Positions 30,917 through 41,623 of a DNA stretch of 64,000 bases are shown piece after piece (the first letter of the stretch is position 1; each line of letters begins with the position of its first letter). The stretch is from the NCBI RefSeq assembly GCF_042100115.1, contig NC_091278.1:2108001-2172000 (forward strand). Reading direction: 5' to 3'. Made by a program: the position numbers and the translations under genes. Under the pieces are notes generated by a model. That model ran no database searches, was not told the DNA's origin, and saw only the letters and a program-made list of their open reading frames with translations. The stretch is from Alternaria dauci (taxonomy: Eukaryota > Ascomycota > Dothideomycetes > Pleosporales > Pleosporaceae).

Positions 30917-32439
30917 TTACCTCGTCTGCGTCTCCCCCTGCTTCTCAATCCACATCTGAATCATCTTCTGCTGCGCACTCACAATCTCCATGGCATGGTC
31001 ATCATCATACAAATCATACCACCCAGGACTCTCATGCGGCGGATCGCCCGCCCACACCATCCCAAACTCATTCGCACGTTGCGTCTCCGGCCTCCAGATA
31101 CCGCCATACGCCCACGGCGAAGTGCCAATATACGCACCGCCATTACGGAACTCATCCATGGCAGTCCCAATGATGGTAGTAAAGTACGCATCTTTATGCG
31201 TCGTCGGTGCCGAAGACAGATACGGATATTCCTTATCCTCATTCACCCAGTTATCCCGCGCCATGCCGAATTCCTCCAAGAAAACAGGTTTCCCAATGTC
31301 CTGTGCCCACTGACTCGAGTTCTTGACAAAGTCGCGCGCAAAGTCTTGTGCGGCCACGAGATTGGCGTCCGTGGCGTTGTACATGTCGTATACGCCCCAG
31401 TTCTGCACCCAGCAGTGCGTTGTCGCGTAGTCGACGGTGGACAAGTTGTTCACGCGCTTGAAATAGTATTCGCCTTGCTTGCCTTCGAGACCCACGCTGA
31501 TGAGCTGTTTGGGGCCCAGAGACCGGATGTAGGATGAAATACGGTCGACCCAGGGGAACAGCAGGTCGTCTGGGTTTGGCTCGAGGAAGATGTTGTAGGG
31601 GCCTGTGTACCCCACTTCATCGCTTGGTTGCGGTTCGTTGGCGAGCTGCCACGTCATGATGGTTGGATCTTCAGTATACAAACGCCCGGTAATGGTGTTG
31701 CGTCGGCTCATGACGGTTTTGATGTGGTCCTTGTACCACGTTTCGGCTTGCGTGTTGTTGTAGATCAAGTTGGCGAAGCGCGTAAAGTTGCTGTAAGGAG
31801 CCGCGTCCACGCCTTCTTCCGTGTAGTTTCCCCATCCCGTCCCTGGTGTTTCTCGCTGCGGTGGTGCGGTCAGGTTCCAGGACTCTGGGTAGGGGATCGC
31901 CGTGTTGTTGTTGGCCCATGAGACGTATTGGGCAAAGCCGCCGCTCCACTGCCATTCGTTGTTCAAGGTCATGGTAGCGCGCATGCCGCGTTTTGACATC
32001 TCAGCCAGGCAGATGTCGAGGCCCGTGAAGACGTCTTCGTTATATTGACCCGGTGCGGACATAAGTGGGGGGTTCATTCTAAAAGGCTGGGGGGTTGGAG
32101 CGCCTTCTGATGCGGCCATGATACGCAGGTGGTTGATGCCTTTGGCTGCCATTTGATCGAGCTCTGTGACTAGGCGCGAGTAGTTGCCGCCTGCAGATGG
32201 ACCTGCGGCGAGATTCATACACGCCCAGTAGTTGATACCTTGACAGTGGTCAGCAGCCGGCTTCGAGAGACATCAAGATAGTTCTTACCAGTGAGGTAGT
32301 ATAATCCATCGCTGTTATACAATCTCAACCCATCCACATAGACAAAGTCATCGTCTGGGATCGCACTGTCGTTACTTCCTCTGGGAAGCACAGAGCCCGC
32401 GGCCAGCGAGGCGAACAACACTTGCAGAGCTGCTTTCAT
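30917..32439 (-). CDS. secreted GH5 beta-mannanase (mannan endo-1,4-beta-mannosidase)
   Basis: Exon 1 32439-32289 and exon 2 32238-30917 (49-nt intron) give 490 residues. MKAALQVLFASLAAGSVLPR is a signal peptide. The family landmarks are in order: VDGLRLYNSDGLYYLTGINY across the intron, HLRIMAASEG, LNNEWQWSGGF, TWQLANEPQ with the acid/base Glu (about residue 252), THCWVQNWG, and VFLEEFGMARD with the nucleophile Glu (about residue 372). This is the GH5_7-type fungal endo-mannanase layout, acting on mannans and galactomannans of plant cell walls. Several NxT/S sites suggest glycosylation. No carbohydrate-binding module is present. A TATA box lies about 70 bases upstream. Complete. Confidence 0.88.
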
Positions 32440-32506
32440 CCCGACAACCCAAAGATGCTAAGAATGTGGCTTGGAGACAAGCATGCAACGAAGGATCACA
32501 TCGAAG

Positions 32507-32514
32507 CTTATATA
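32507..32514 (-). promoter_or_regulatory. TATA box of the mannanase gene
   Basis: TATATAAG on the minus strand, 68 bases before the mannanase ATG, consistent with an inducible secreted-enzyme gene. Confidence 0.55.
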
Positions 32515-32960
32515 CCCATCCGCGTACCCCGAAGCTGCGGTCTGACTAAGTGACTCCCCGTGAATATCGCCTGCTGTTGACATCATGTGCGGACGAAGAA
32601 CGCCCGGACGATGCGACCTTCTCCATCAGAGTGGAGATCATCGCTGTCTGCTGGAACGAGTTTTGCAGGTGAGTTCTTCCGGAAACATGTAGACGTACGT
32701 AGTGAAGGTAGGGATCCTGCTTCCGGTGCGTGCATTTCCGTTGTAGTCTCGGAGTGTGGGTCTCCGTGGTGACTTGGGGATAGTGTAATGGAGAAGGTGG
32801 ATGCGGCTGGGGTGGCAGTTGCCAAGCTCCGAGTGCCGATGCGAACATGTCAGGAAATGGTCCGTGCACGTACGCGTTTCCGTCGCGCAGCAAGGCAAGC
32901 TTCTTTCATCGCGATCTCGGTCACGTCCCAGCTCAATAGGCACACCGCAAGCCCGCCAAC

Positions 32961-33467
32961 ATGGACATGGACGACGAGGAAAACGACGAGATAGCGGCAG
33001 CGATGGGGTTTGCCTCGTTTGGCGGTACCAAGAAACGAAAATTCGACCACTCGCCAAAAGCCAAGCCCGATGCGAATGATGCGAGCGGTGCCAACTCAAC
33101 TGCACTGGGCGTCAGGACAAAGAAGGTGGCAAGTGCACAAGACATCCAAAGTGAAGAATCGCAAGCCCAAGGCAATGCGCCGGGTAGACAAAAGAAGAAT
33201 CAAACGGCAGATGCAGGTCTTGCCAGCTTCCTTGCCCGTGGCCAAAGTCTCCCTGAACATGCGCTTCCGACTTCAAGTGCTCAAGCTCCGACAGCTTCAG
33301 TCGATCAATCTGCTACGGAAATGATGTCGTTTGGTGGTCCTTCAATCTCGAGGGCAGAGTTGAATGCGCTGCGCAATGGTGTTAGGATGGACAACGGAGA
33401 TACAGCGTACTTCCTGCCCAGCTTCGTTGAAGACCCTTGGGCGAAACTAAGAAAAGGAGGAAGTTGA
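32961..33467 (+). CDS. short conserved-looking nuclear-type protein, unknown
   Basis: 168 residues, no intron. The acidic start MDMDDEENDEIAAAMGFASF and the basic FGGTKKRKFDHSPK (a likely nuclear localisation signal) are followed by a disordered Lys/Gln/Ala region. A compact C-terminus, RMDNGDTAYFLPSFVEDPW, resembles the conserved end of small fungal proteins of unknown role. The N-terminal MGFxxFG next to a KKRK stretch recalls splicing-associated small proteins, but that is only a resemblance. Confidence 0.7.
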   Translation: MDMDDEENDEIAAAMGFASFGGTKKRKFDHSPKAKPDANDASGANSTALGVRTKKVASAQDIQSEESQAQGNAPGRQKKNQTADAGLASFLARGQSLPEHALPTSSAQAPTASVDQSATEMMSFGGPSISRAELNALRNGVRMDNGDTAYFLPSFVEDPWAKLRKGGS

Positions 33468-33876
33468 TGAGTGAGCGTCTTATTCATCTTCATGAGTAGC
33501 GTTGTGTACTGACTACTACGAGGTAGGCGGATAGAAACTGGAATGAATGGTTGTTAAATCACCTCGCTTCTTACCCAATCCGTGTTTGACATGTTGTACG
33601 CTCCTACATCGGCGCCTTGTACGATCTAGCGGCGCCAGCAGGTATCGATTGCATGAACGACAGCGTCTAGGAGTTGATATTCGCTTCAATAACGATTATC
33701 CACCCGCATGAATACGGCCACATGGAGCAGTATATTGGAGTTTCCAGCAAACTTAGCGTAAGGCGTGGTTGACATGTGCGCTATCCCTTCTTTCGTTAGC
33801 GTTGACTTGATGAGAACCAACCTTCCCACCCCGCAAACTTTCCCCTCATCTATGTAAAGTACAAAGACTCGACAAC
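33468..33876. other. intergenic
   Basis: Promoter-side region of the homeobox gene; no clear motif recognised. Confidence 0.45.
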
Positions 33877-36418
33877 ATGGATAACGCAGCAGACCTAGAT
33901 ACCTTCTTCGCCTTTCAGGACGTCCAATTCGGCTCAGATCTGACTCTTGACGATGGCGCTTTCTCTGGTTTGTCCGAAGCACTGGCAGCTTCAAACGCTG
34001 CACCCTCTCAGTATAACGAAGACTGGATGATGGATTCTCTGCATTTGGATCTATCGAACAACTCCACTGCATCTTCGTCGCCCTTTCCCACGCCCAGCGC
34101 TTCAATCTCCAGACCTAAACTTGGCAGCCGCTTCTCCAGAGAAGTCATCCGTACACTCAAAGACTGGCTTTCTGTTCACCAAAAGCACCCTTACCCCACC
34201 GAGAGTGAGATGCTGGCCCTTCAGGAGCGCACGGGATTAAACAAGGCGCAGCTCACGAATTGGTTTGCGAATGCCCGTCGACGTGGCAAAGTGCAGAGCG
34301 TTCGCCCGAATTCGCCGCAAGTAAAGAACTCACCCACCTCTCCCATCGACATCATTCCGAGACCTGGCACGCCTGCTGTCAAAATGGCCTCAAATCACAA
34401 GGATCCGATGCAGCGCTGGGTAGAATCGCCACCTGAACATGAACCTGCGGCTGTTGGCGATATTGCTCGTGCGATGGCTTCTACCTCACGTGAGTCATTT
34501 TGTCAACCTTATAGCCACTGCTCGTTGGTCGTTCTAGTGAACTGCTCTACTAATTTCGTTTAGAAGAAGATGCAGGAGGATTTGCATATCATCAGCCATG
34601 GGAATCACCATATGCCATGTCTTCGGCAAGCAGTGCAAGAACTTCCCAATCGAGTGAATTCTCAGGCCATTGCTCATCGGGGTCGCAAAACTCTCTGAAG
34701 ATGCGTCGCGCTCCACGCAAGAAGAGGGTTGCCCGGCGCCGGCGTCTTAAAACGGAGATCACTGTACCTATCAGCATGCCGTACCAATGCACCTTCTGCA
34801 CGGAGGTTTTCAAAACCAAGTACGACTGGCAGCGTCACGAAAAGTCGCTTCATTTACCGCTTGAAAGGTGGATCTGTGCGCTTCAGGGCCCTCGTACTAC
34901 CAAGGAGTCGCTCGGAGAGCAGTGCTGTGTCTTCTGCGCTGAGGTTCGACCGGAAGACGCACATATTGAGACGCACCACTACTCGGCATGTCAGGAAAGA
35001 AGTTTACAGGAGCGCACATTCCACCGGAAAGACCACCTTGTCCAGCACCTCCGCTTGGTGCATGGCGTCGAGTTTTCGGATTGGTCCATGACCCGCTGGA
35101 TGCTGCCTATACCTGATGTCAGGTCAAGATGTGGATTTTGTGGCATCACAATGACTACATGGTCGGAAAGAACCGATCACCTTGGTGATCACTTCAAGTC
35201 GGGTGTGACAATGGCCAGTTGGCAAGGTGACTGGGGATTCGACGTGTCTGTTGTACCATTAGTCGAGACCGCTATTCCTCCTGGTATAATAACCGACTGC
35301 TCTTTGAAGATTATCAAACTGACGTCACTCTAGATCTCATTGATTGGGAACGAGGAACCCTCATTCCTATGAAAGGGAGCGATCCGTCCTGGGGTACTCC
35401 GCCAAACGCATACGAGCTACTCAAAGTGGAGACTGAATTCTTCATCCAACGCTATTTCGACAAGCACGGCCATCTCCCAGATAACGATACTATGCAGCTG
35501 GAAGCTTGTCGCATCATCTTCGCAGCCGAGACTACTTCCGTTATGCCAGACCGTCTCGACGAGGTTTCATGGCTTCGCGACCTAATAATGTCCTCTCCAG
35601 AGTTGACCGAACGCGCAAGGTTCCAGCCCGTTCGATCATCCCGTGAGAGTAGGCATTTTCCACTACGGATAAATGCAAAGGACCACCTTTTCGAACACTG
35701 TCCTTTGGAGGCGCAACTTCGAGACTTTGTTACTCAACGTACAGCAGCAGGTGAAAGTCTTGACGACGCACAACTATACAATGAAGCATGCCAGATTGTT
35801 CGACGCATGGAACAAGAATCTAGCACACCATCCGATGTGTTTGCTAACTGGCTTGTCAAGGGAATTTATTCCGGTACAAATTGGATCTCGCCGTTCAAGC
35901 AACGCGCGGCTGTATACGATACCATCTCCACCGATTTCCTAATAGACAGCGGCTCGAATCCGATGCCAGACCTCTCCTGGCCCAGCTCGCCTTACAAAGG
36001 ACCATCAATATCCGCTCTCGGCTCCGCGAGTCCATCCAAACAGACCCACGACTTCTTCACCTCGCTTCCCGCTTTCCCAGAAGACCCTCCCATGGTGCCT
36101 GAATCGATTACTGCTACGCAGGTAGATATGTACGGTCGCTTGCGATCTTTGCTACCCGATGACACAAACTTTTACCGCATCTTCGACAGCGACATGAGGC
36201 GGTGGGCAGCATCGACGCTCTCTCCCAAGAACCCAAACTGCCATGTTCCGAGCGATGAGGAGATACAGCACCAGGCGAGGTGGATCATGTATGATGGAGA
36301 TGATCCCTGGAATCAGACGCCGGCGGATTTTCCAAATTGGTTGTCGAGGTTTAAGAGGGAGGTTGGGATTGAAAGTGGTACTGAGGCAGCAGTGAATTCG
36401 GGGGAATCGGTGTTGTAG
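33877..36418 (+). CDS. homeobox (TALE/KN-type) plus C2H2 transcription factor
   Basis: Exons 33877-34489, 34564-35283 and 35334-36418 give 805 residues. Intron 1 has CTACTAAT and TTTAG; intron 2 is 49 nt with CTGAC. Residues about 85-145 form a homeodomain: LKDWLSVHQKHPYPTESEM followed by LNKAQLTNWFANARRRGK, the KN/TALE signature with WFxNxR and the HPYP turn of the three-residue loop. A basic stretch (MRRAPRKKRVARRRR) leads into a C2H2 finger YQCTFCTEVFKTKYDWQRH...H, then degenerate Cys/His units including HRKDHLVQHLRLVH and CGFCGITMTTWSERTDHLGDH. The C-terminal half is acidic/Pro-rich with two segments containing PPNAYELLKVE and a WLSRFKREVG end. Known fungal proteins combine these domains; the target genes here are unknown. 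Confidence 0.85.
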
Positions 36419-36621
36419 TAGATGAACGCTTCCAATCACAGCCGAGCTATTTTCTTCATGACTTTCGCTTTTCGCCGTTCGCCTTAACACTGTAGCATAT
36501 TCTCGTGCACATCCACTCGGAACCAGCGCCAGTTCTCAGACGTCGTGTCGTCGCAACATACATTGATCACTCTACGTCAACGTCTCAGAGATTCGACACA
36601 GTGGGAACTTCCCTTGCTTTG

Positions 36622-39305
36622 CTATATTGTGCTCGGAGTCAATGGTGGCCAGTTTTCCAGAGATTCTGCAAGCTCCATATGACCATTGATTCTAGCAGTC
36701 TCGACGACAGTCGGACCAAACTCGCGGTAGTCACCTACACACTCTTCAATGATTGGAATGTTGGCCGGACTGCTGACGTCTTCAACGCGCGCACCGTTTT
36801 GGAGGAGAAATTCGAGTAGTTTGGCATGATTCCAGGCGGCAGCTACATGCAGCGTGAAAGGTGTGATAACAGCGCCTTTCTCAACCAGGTATTCGACGCT
36901 ATCGATAGTCGATTGGTTGTACTGCTGAGCTGTCATGTGACACGCTGCTTCAAGACTGGTATACCCCTCCTCTTGCGCACGTGGTTCGTTGACATCCGCG
37001 CCATGCTCTGTGACGAGAAAGCTCATTATACGAACACTTTCTTCATCTTGCACTCTGCACCTTGAAGCGGCTGCTTGAAGCGCACTCCGACCACGTCTTT
37101 CCGGGCCAGGATGATGAACGTTGGAGCCCAGACGTACGAGTTCCGTGACTAGATCGAGGCTGTGGTATTGTGCAGCCCTCTGTAATGCAGTAGGGCCAGA
37201 GGCCTCAGAGCCAAGTAGATCGAATCGAGCTCCGTAGGTAACCAGTAGGTTTAACATATCGATGGACTCTACTGAATATAGAGGGACGAGGCCATTAGCG
37301 CAAGAATTGACATCTAGGCCCTGTTCGAGAAGGCGGCGTGTGACGTCAAGCCGGTCCCATCCTATAGCCTTTTCCAAAGCAAACAAGCCAGCAGACCCTC
37401 GTGTGTTTGCTCCATTCTCAATAAGAAAATCGAGCATCTTGAGATTGCCCAACTGCGCTGCAGCTGACAACGCGGTATGCCCAAGCTCCTCGCTGCCTGG
37501 TTGATTGATGTCTGCGCCCAGATCGAGAAGTTTCTTGACAATACCAAAATGGTGTGCCCAAACGGCAGAGGCCAGAGCGCTTTGTCCACCGAAAGAACCG
37601 ACATCTTCATTAACTTCAGCACCATTTTCCAATAACAGATCTACGATTCTTTCGTTTCCACATTCGCATGCTGCTTGTAGTGCTGTTCTGCCGTAACCGT
37701 CGCCGCGGGTAGCGTTAACATCTGCACCCTTAGATATTAGTAGCTTGACAATAGCTTCTTGGTTCCTACTCTCTGGAGAATCGGTTCCAATAGAGCAGGC
37801 TTGTTGCAAGGCCGTCCAACCTTGAAAGCTCCTTGTGTTTGGATCGGTATCGGTTTTCAGCAGTATTTGGCGGACCCAGTGAAGGTCCCCTTGACCAATA
37901 GCTTGTATCAAGGGAAGTCTTGAATTGCTAAAGTGGTTGGCACAATATTGGATAGGGACGAGGTACTCAGCAATTTCGTGGACACGTCGGATGTATCCGG
38001 TCTCCATATTAACGTTAGTTGACTCCACAGGTCCGTAATCGATGGGCTGCGCAGCATTGGCTTTTGGACGCGGAAAGGGATCGTCTGGCCAATCTTGAAG
38101 CTTGGCCAACCTCGGCATCGGTCCAGAAAGCTCTCGTACAGACTTCTTGAAGCTCATGTCACAATTCTCGCTATGTGGGTTAGCTAAAGTCTGACACTCT
38201 AAAGTGGCGACTCACCATTTTCTGAATCTCTGACCAGGAGTTGCAAAGCCGCATCTTGGACAGGTCTCAAGGCTTTGAATGGAAGCGACTAAGGAGGCTC
38301 TTGGGGCATGAACAGTCTTTACACGCAGGATGTTCATCAACAGCTTAGCTCCGGGTTGAACAGCATCTGGAGGAGAATGATCTTCTCTCGTCTGAGGCGT
38401 ATTAGTGCGACCATCGAGAATTGTGAGCTGTTTTTGCCTGTCAACGAGCTCAAAGCTGCCATTCATGACTTCCTTCAACCCGGGATGATCAGAGAACATG
38501 ATGCTCATGGTATCTTTCAACGTTTGTCTTGTACGACAAAGCATAATTGGTAGAACTATTGATCTGCCCAATACGTCCTCAATTTGAACGTGCGAAGAGA
38601 TGACGTCGCCTTCCCATGGATAGCCAAGCGTCTTGGGCATCATTCTTTGCGTGGTATTGACCGTATCGAATATTGCTGCCACTGTGAATGAGATTTGATC
38701 GACTTGTCCTCGGAACTCTTCCTTGAAATTAGTTTCAGTTTGACTACACGTCCAAAAGTCAGCGTCTATACTACGATGTCAGAGGATCTCTCACATGTTG
38801 ATTGCGAGGAGGTAACGATCAAAGGCCTCCATGTGTGTGCTTAATCTTCGCTCCAAACGTTGGCTGTCCTCTGAGCTGTAAAGAGACCACTTGAGCTTCC
38901 GAAATGCAACTTGCGCTTTAGCACCACGGCCATTCAGCAAGCTTTGAGTGTACTTCCGAGAGTCCATCTACATGTTTGGTGAGTTTTGTCGAGAATTCGA
39001 TTGAACCGGCTTCAGTACGACGGGTTACATACAGCGAATTCGTTCAGCAGCTTGCGGCAGCACCCAGCATGATATAGAATACCATTCATGAAAGCTTGAT
39101 CTACCCGCGAAGACGTCGCGACGGGTAAAGTCGATATGAAGTTACTGATAAGATTGAGAGACGTCCTCAGGGAATCGAGGAGCTCTACCAAGGTACGGTA
39201 TTCCTCAGAAGCGCCCCTGCAGTCACTCAGAGCCTTTGCGATTTCGTGGGCCAGCTTTCCTACGGCGATGAGATCGCCCACCGAAAATCCGAATCCTACA
39301 GCCAT
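36622..39305 (-). CDS. ankyrin protein with fungal STAND-type N-terminal and ubiquitin-like domains
   Basis: Exons 39305-39033, 38967-38795, 38743-38216 and 38170-36622 give 840 residues; all three introns (45-65 nt) have standard donors and acceptors and keep frame. Residues 1-90 (MAVGFGFSVGDLIAVGKLAH...) are the helical N-terminal domain found in front of many fungal NLR/STAND and related signalling proteins. About 200-290 form a ubiquitin-like domain (VQIEDVLGRSIVLPIMLC...). A CPRCG...CENC zinc-ribbon-like pair closes only when intron 3 is spliced, which supports that junction. Residues about 409-825 carry some ten ankyrin repeats (for example GRTALQAACECGNERIVDLL and GHTALSAAAQLGNLKMLDFL). 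No NACHT/NB-ARC is present between them. The start ATG at 39305 was chosen because it opens directly into the domain. It lies head-to-head with a HET gene. Likely a recognition or signalling scaffold. Confidence 0.82.
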
Positions 39306-40432
39306 GATGCAGTGCTGAATTACTGCTGCCCACGCGTTTGCTGGTTGTTGGTGCACGCGAGGCTGAGATGCGTTGTTGTCTGCGGGGCAGAGATATGCTG
39401 TTGTACACTGGATGGAGATCCGTTTCTGTTCTCGAGGCTGTGCTAGAGTATGTTTCGAGGATTGCGCAAAGTGCTTGTGACTTTCACGCGTAGAGAGAGA
39501 TCCGTATCCGTGCAAAAGGAGACGGATCGCTGTTGCAGTTCTTGATTCCAGACATTGTGTTAGACCCGGTTGGAGAGGAGTGGCGCAGTCAGTCATGCAC
39601 ATGGCGCTTACTCCGGCCTCCTCGTATGCTACCCAACCTATGTGCCGCTGATGTGGCGTTCGTTGCGGCTGGCCATGGCAGTATGGTCCATTGCTCACCA
39701 GGCCACGACAGCTATTTGTGGCTGTGAATGCGGATTCAGCTGGAGTTAGTGGCTCTCTTTCTCAGTTTTGTAGATGCATGTCTAGAGGCGTGTGATTAGT
39801 TTCGACATGCTCTCCAGGTGTGTGAGTGGCACCAGTCACGACTAGGGTCAGTTAACAGAGACGTGTCAAGACGTGCCGCGCTGCATGTAGAGTAAGGGCG
39901 CGACGGGTGCGTGTGTCTGTGCACGGCAACAATCCTATCTTGGTGCGGGGCAGGAGCGTCCCCGCACGTGTACATTCTAGCCTCATGTGACAAGTCCTAA
40001 GTTTTTGCCTCCTATAAAAGCACGGTACCGCTTTCGCTACTTTGTTGACAGCAGCTTTGCTCCTGGTAAAGCGGCTATGGGTTTCACGAATGCGCAAGGC
40101 GGAAGAGTTGAGAGCATAGTGGGGTCGTTGCTGCACGCTAATCTGATCGGTGAACCATGGAAAAGCACAGGAACACAACACGGAGAGGACGTACAGGTAT
40201 TTCCGTTTATCAATTGGGGCTGGGCGGCTTTCCGGTGAGCGCTGCCCTCTTTTCGCAGATTAGGCGTACCAGTTCTACGCGTTAGCCCAATGCTGTGCGC
40301 CACTCCCTCTCCTTTCTGCCGCTGGCGCAGGCATATCTATGTAGGTCCAATCTTTGTCACACCCTGAGTCCTTCTTTGCACTATTCATTCAATTACTTGG
40401 TCATTTCGATTGCGATTTCTGGGAGCATAAAA
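39306..40432. other. divergent promoter region of the ankyrin and HET genes
   Basis: 1.1 kb between the two start codons. A perfect TATAAAAG lies on the plus strand at 40013-40020, 413 bases before the HET ATG, implying a long leader or a small upstream frame (a 53-codon frame begins at 40078). The minus-strand frame upstream of the ankyrin ATG is open to 39698 but looks non-coding. Confidence 0.45.
40013..40020 (+). promoter_or_regulatory. TATA box
   Basis: TATAAAAG, preceded by pyrimidine-rich sequence; probably directs transcription toward the HET-domain gene. Confidence 0.5.
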
Positions 40433-41623
40433 ATGAGCAGTATATACGAAGCAGTACCATTGGATCGAAACTTTGCTAGCACGAATATTCGAGTCATTGA
40501 AAACTTGGCCCGGGATGCAGAAGGGCAGATATCTTGCAAACTTCGCACAATACATCTCGAAGAGGAGTTCGCCGGATGGAGGAAATCTGAACCGATAAAG
40601 AGGAGATCTGGATTGGGTAATAAAAGACTCGAATGGATTAAGCCCGGACGGGAAAGCCAAAGACTGGAAAGCTACCGAGCTTTGTCATATGCATGGGGGT
40701 CATCAGACGCGAGAAAGTCAATTTTGATAGATGGCAAGCCCCTCGAAGTGCGGCAAAACCTCTGGCACTTCCTCAACGAGGCGTGTGCGCGCAGAATCGC
40801 TGCACAGAACTACCGCACGCACCAAACTGTCGGATCTTCCTTATCGCGTGATGCTTCTAGTAAGGTAGAACAGGACTTTCTCTGGATCGACGCTATATGC
40901 ATTGACCAATCGCAAGTGGAGGAACGAAATCATCAAGTCGCAATAATGGGGAAGATATATTCGCAGGCGCGGGAAGTTCTGGTTTGGCTCGGTCAGTCAA
41001 CCCCACTGGTTGCCGGACTCCTCCACAACATGTACGGCCTAAAAGTCGATGAATATCACAGACTGGTGTGGGACACAGAAATTGATTTGCATGAGAGGAG
41101 ACATCTGCAACACGGCCTGGAAGACCTATGCAAAATGGAGTATTGGGAGCGACTCTGGGTCGTACAGGAATACCTACTGGCAAAACGTGTGAATATATGG
41201 TGTGGCGCAGATTCAGTCGATCCAGAGAAGATAAAGTGGTTGGTCTATGTGGAATTCAAGACTGCTCATCTTGCAGAGAGTTGCGCCATGGAACTCTTGC
41301 AGGGGAGAAAAGTGCGAAACGCGCATGCTGAACAACTTTCACTCAAACGACATCTCGATGACTTTGGTGTACGAATGAAGTGCACTGATGTGCGAGATCG
41401 CATATACGGACTGCTCGCGCTAATCAACGAGAAAGAGCGTGAACAACTCCAAATTCGACCAAATTATGCGCTTTGTTCCAAGACGCTGTTTTTCCAACTC
41501 TACATTGCATTACGCAAATCACGACTTTACAGTCCCAATGAGCTTGCGGATTATGTCGAAACACTACGTCTAGCCCTAGACTTAACCTCTGAGGATGTAG
41601 CGACGGAGACTGCTGGTCTTTGA
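40433..41623 (+). CDS. HET-domain protein (heterokaryon incompatibility)
   Basis: 396 residues from the ATG at 40433 (MSSIYEAVPLD...); an in-frame ATG at 40295 would add a hydrophobic 46-residue leader unlike the family. HET blocks in order: SYRALSYAWG (about 80-90), FLWIDAICIDQSQVEERNHQ (about 150-170), VAIMGKIYSQAREVLVWLG, then YWERLWVVQEYLLA and VRDRIYGLLALI. HET domains trigger programmed cell death in nonself recognition, often with NLR or ankyrin/WD partners, and belong to the TIR-like superfamily. The protein ends about 50 residues after the GLL block, so it lacks the long C-terminal half of many HET proteins. Head-to-head neighbour of the ankyrin gene. Confidence 0.85.
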   Translation: MSSIYEAVPLDRNFASTNIRVIENLARDAEGQISCKLRTIHLEEEFAGWRKSEPIKRRSGLGNKRLEWIKPGRESQRLESYRALSYAWGSSDARKSILIDGKPLEVRQNLWHFLNEACARRIAAQNYRTHQTVGSSLSRDASSKVEQDFLWIDAICIDQSQVEERNHQVAIMGKIYSQAREVLVWLGQSTPLVAGLLHNMYGLKVDEYHRLVWDTEIDLHERRHLQHGLEDLCKMEYWERLWVVQEYLLAKRVNIWCGADSVDPEKIKWLVYVEFKTAHLAESCAMELLQGRKVRNAHAEQLSLKRHLDDFGVRMKCTDVRDRIYGLLALINEKEREQLQIRPNYALCSKTLFFQLYIALRKSRLYSPNELADYVETLRLALDLTSEDVATETAGL

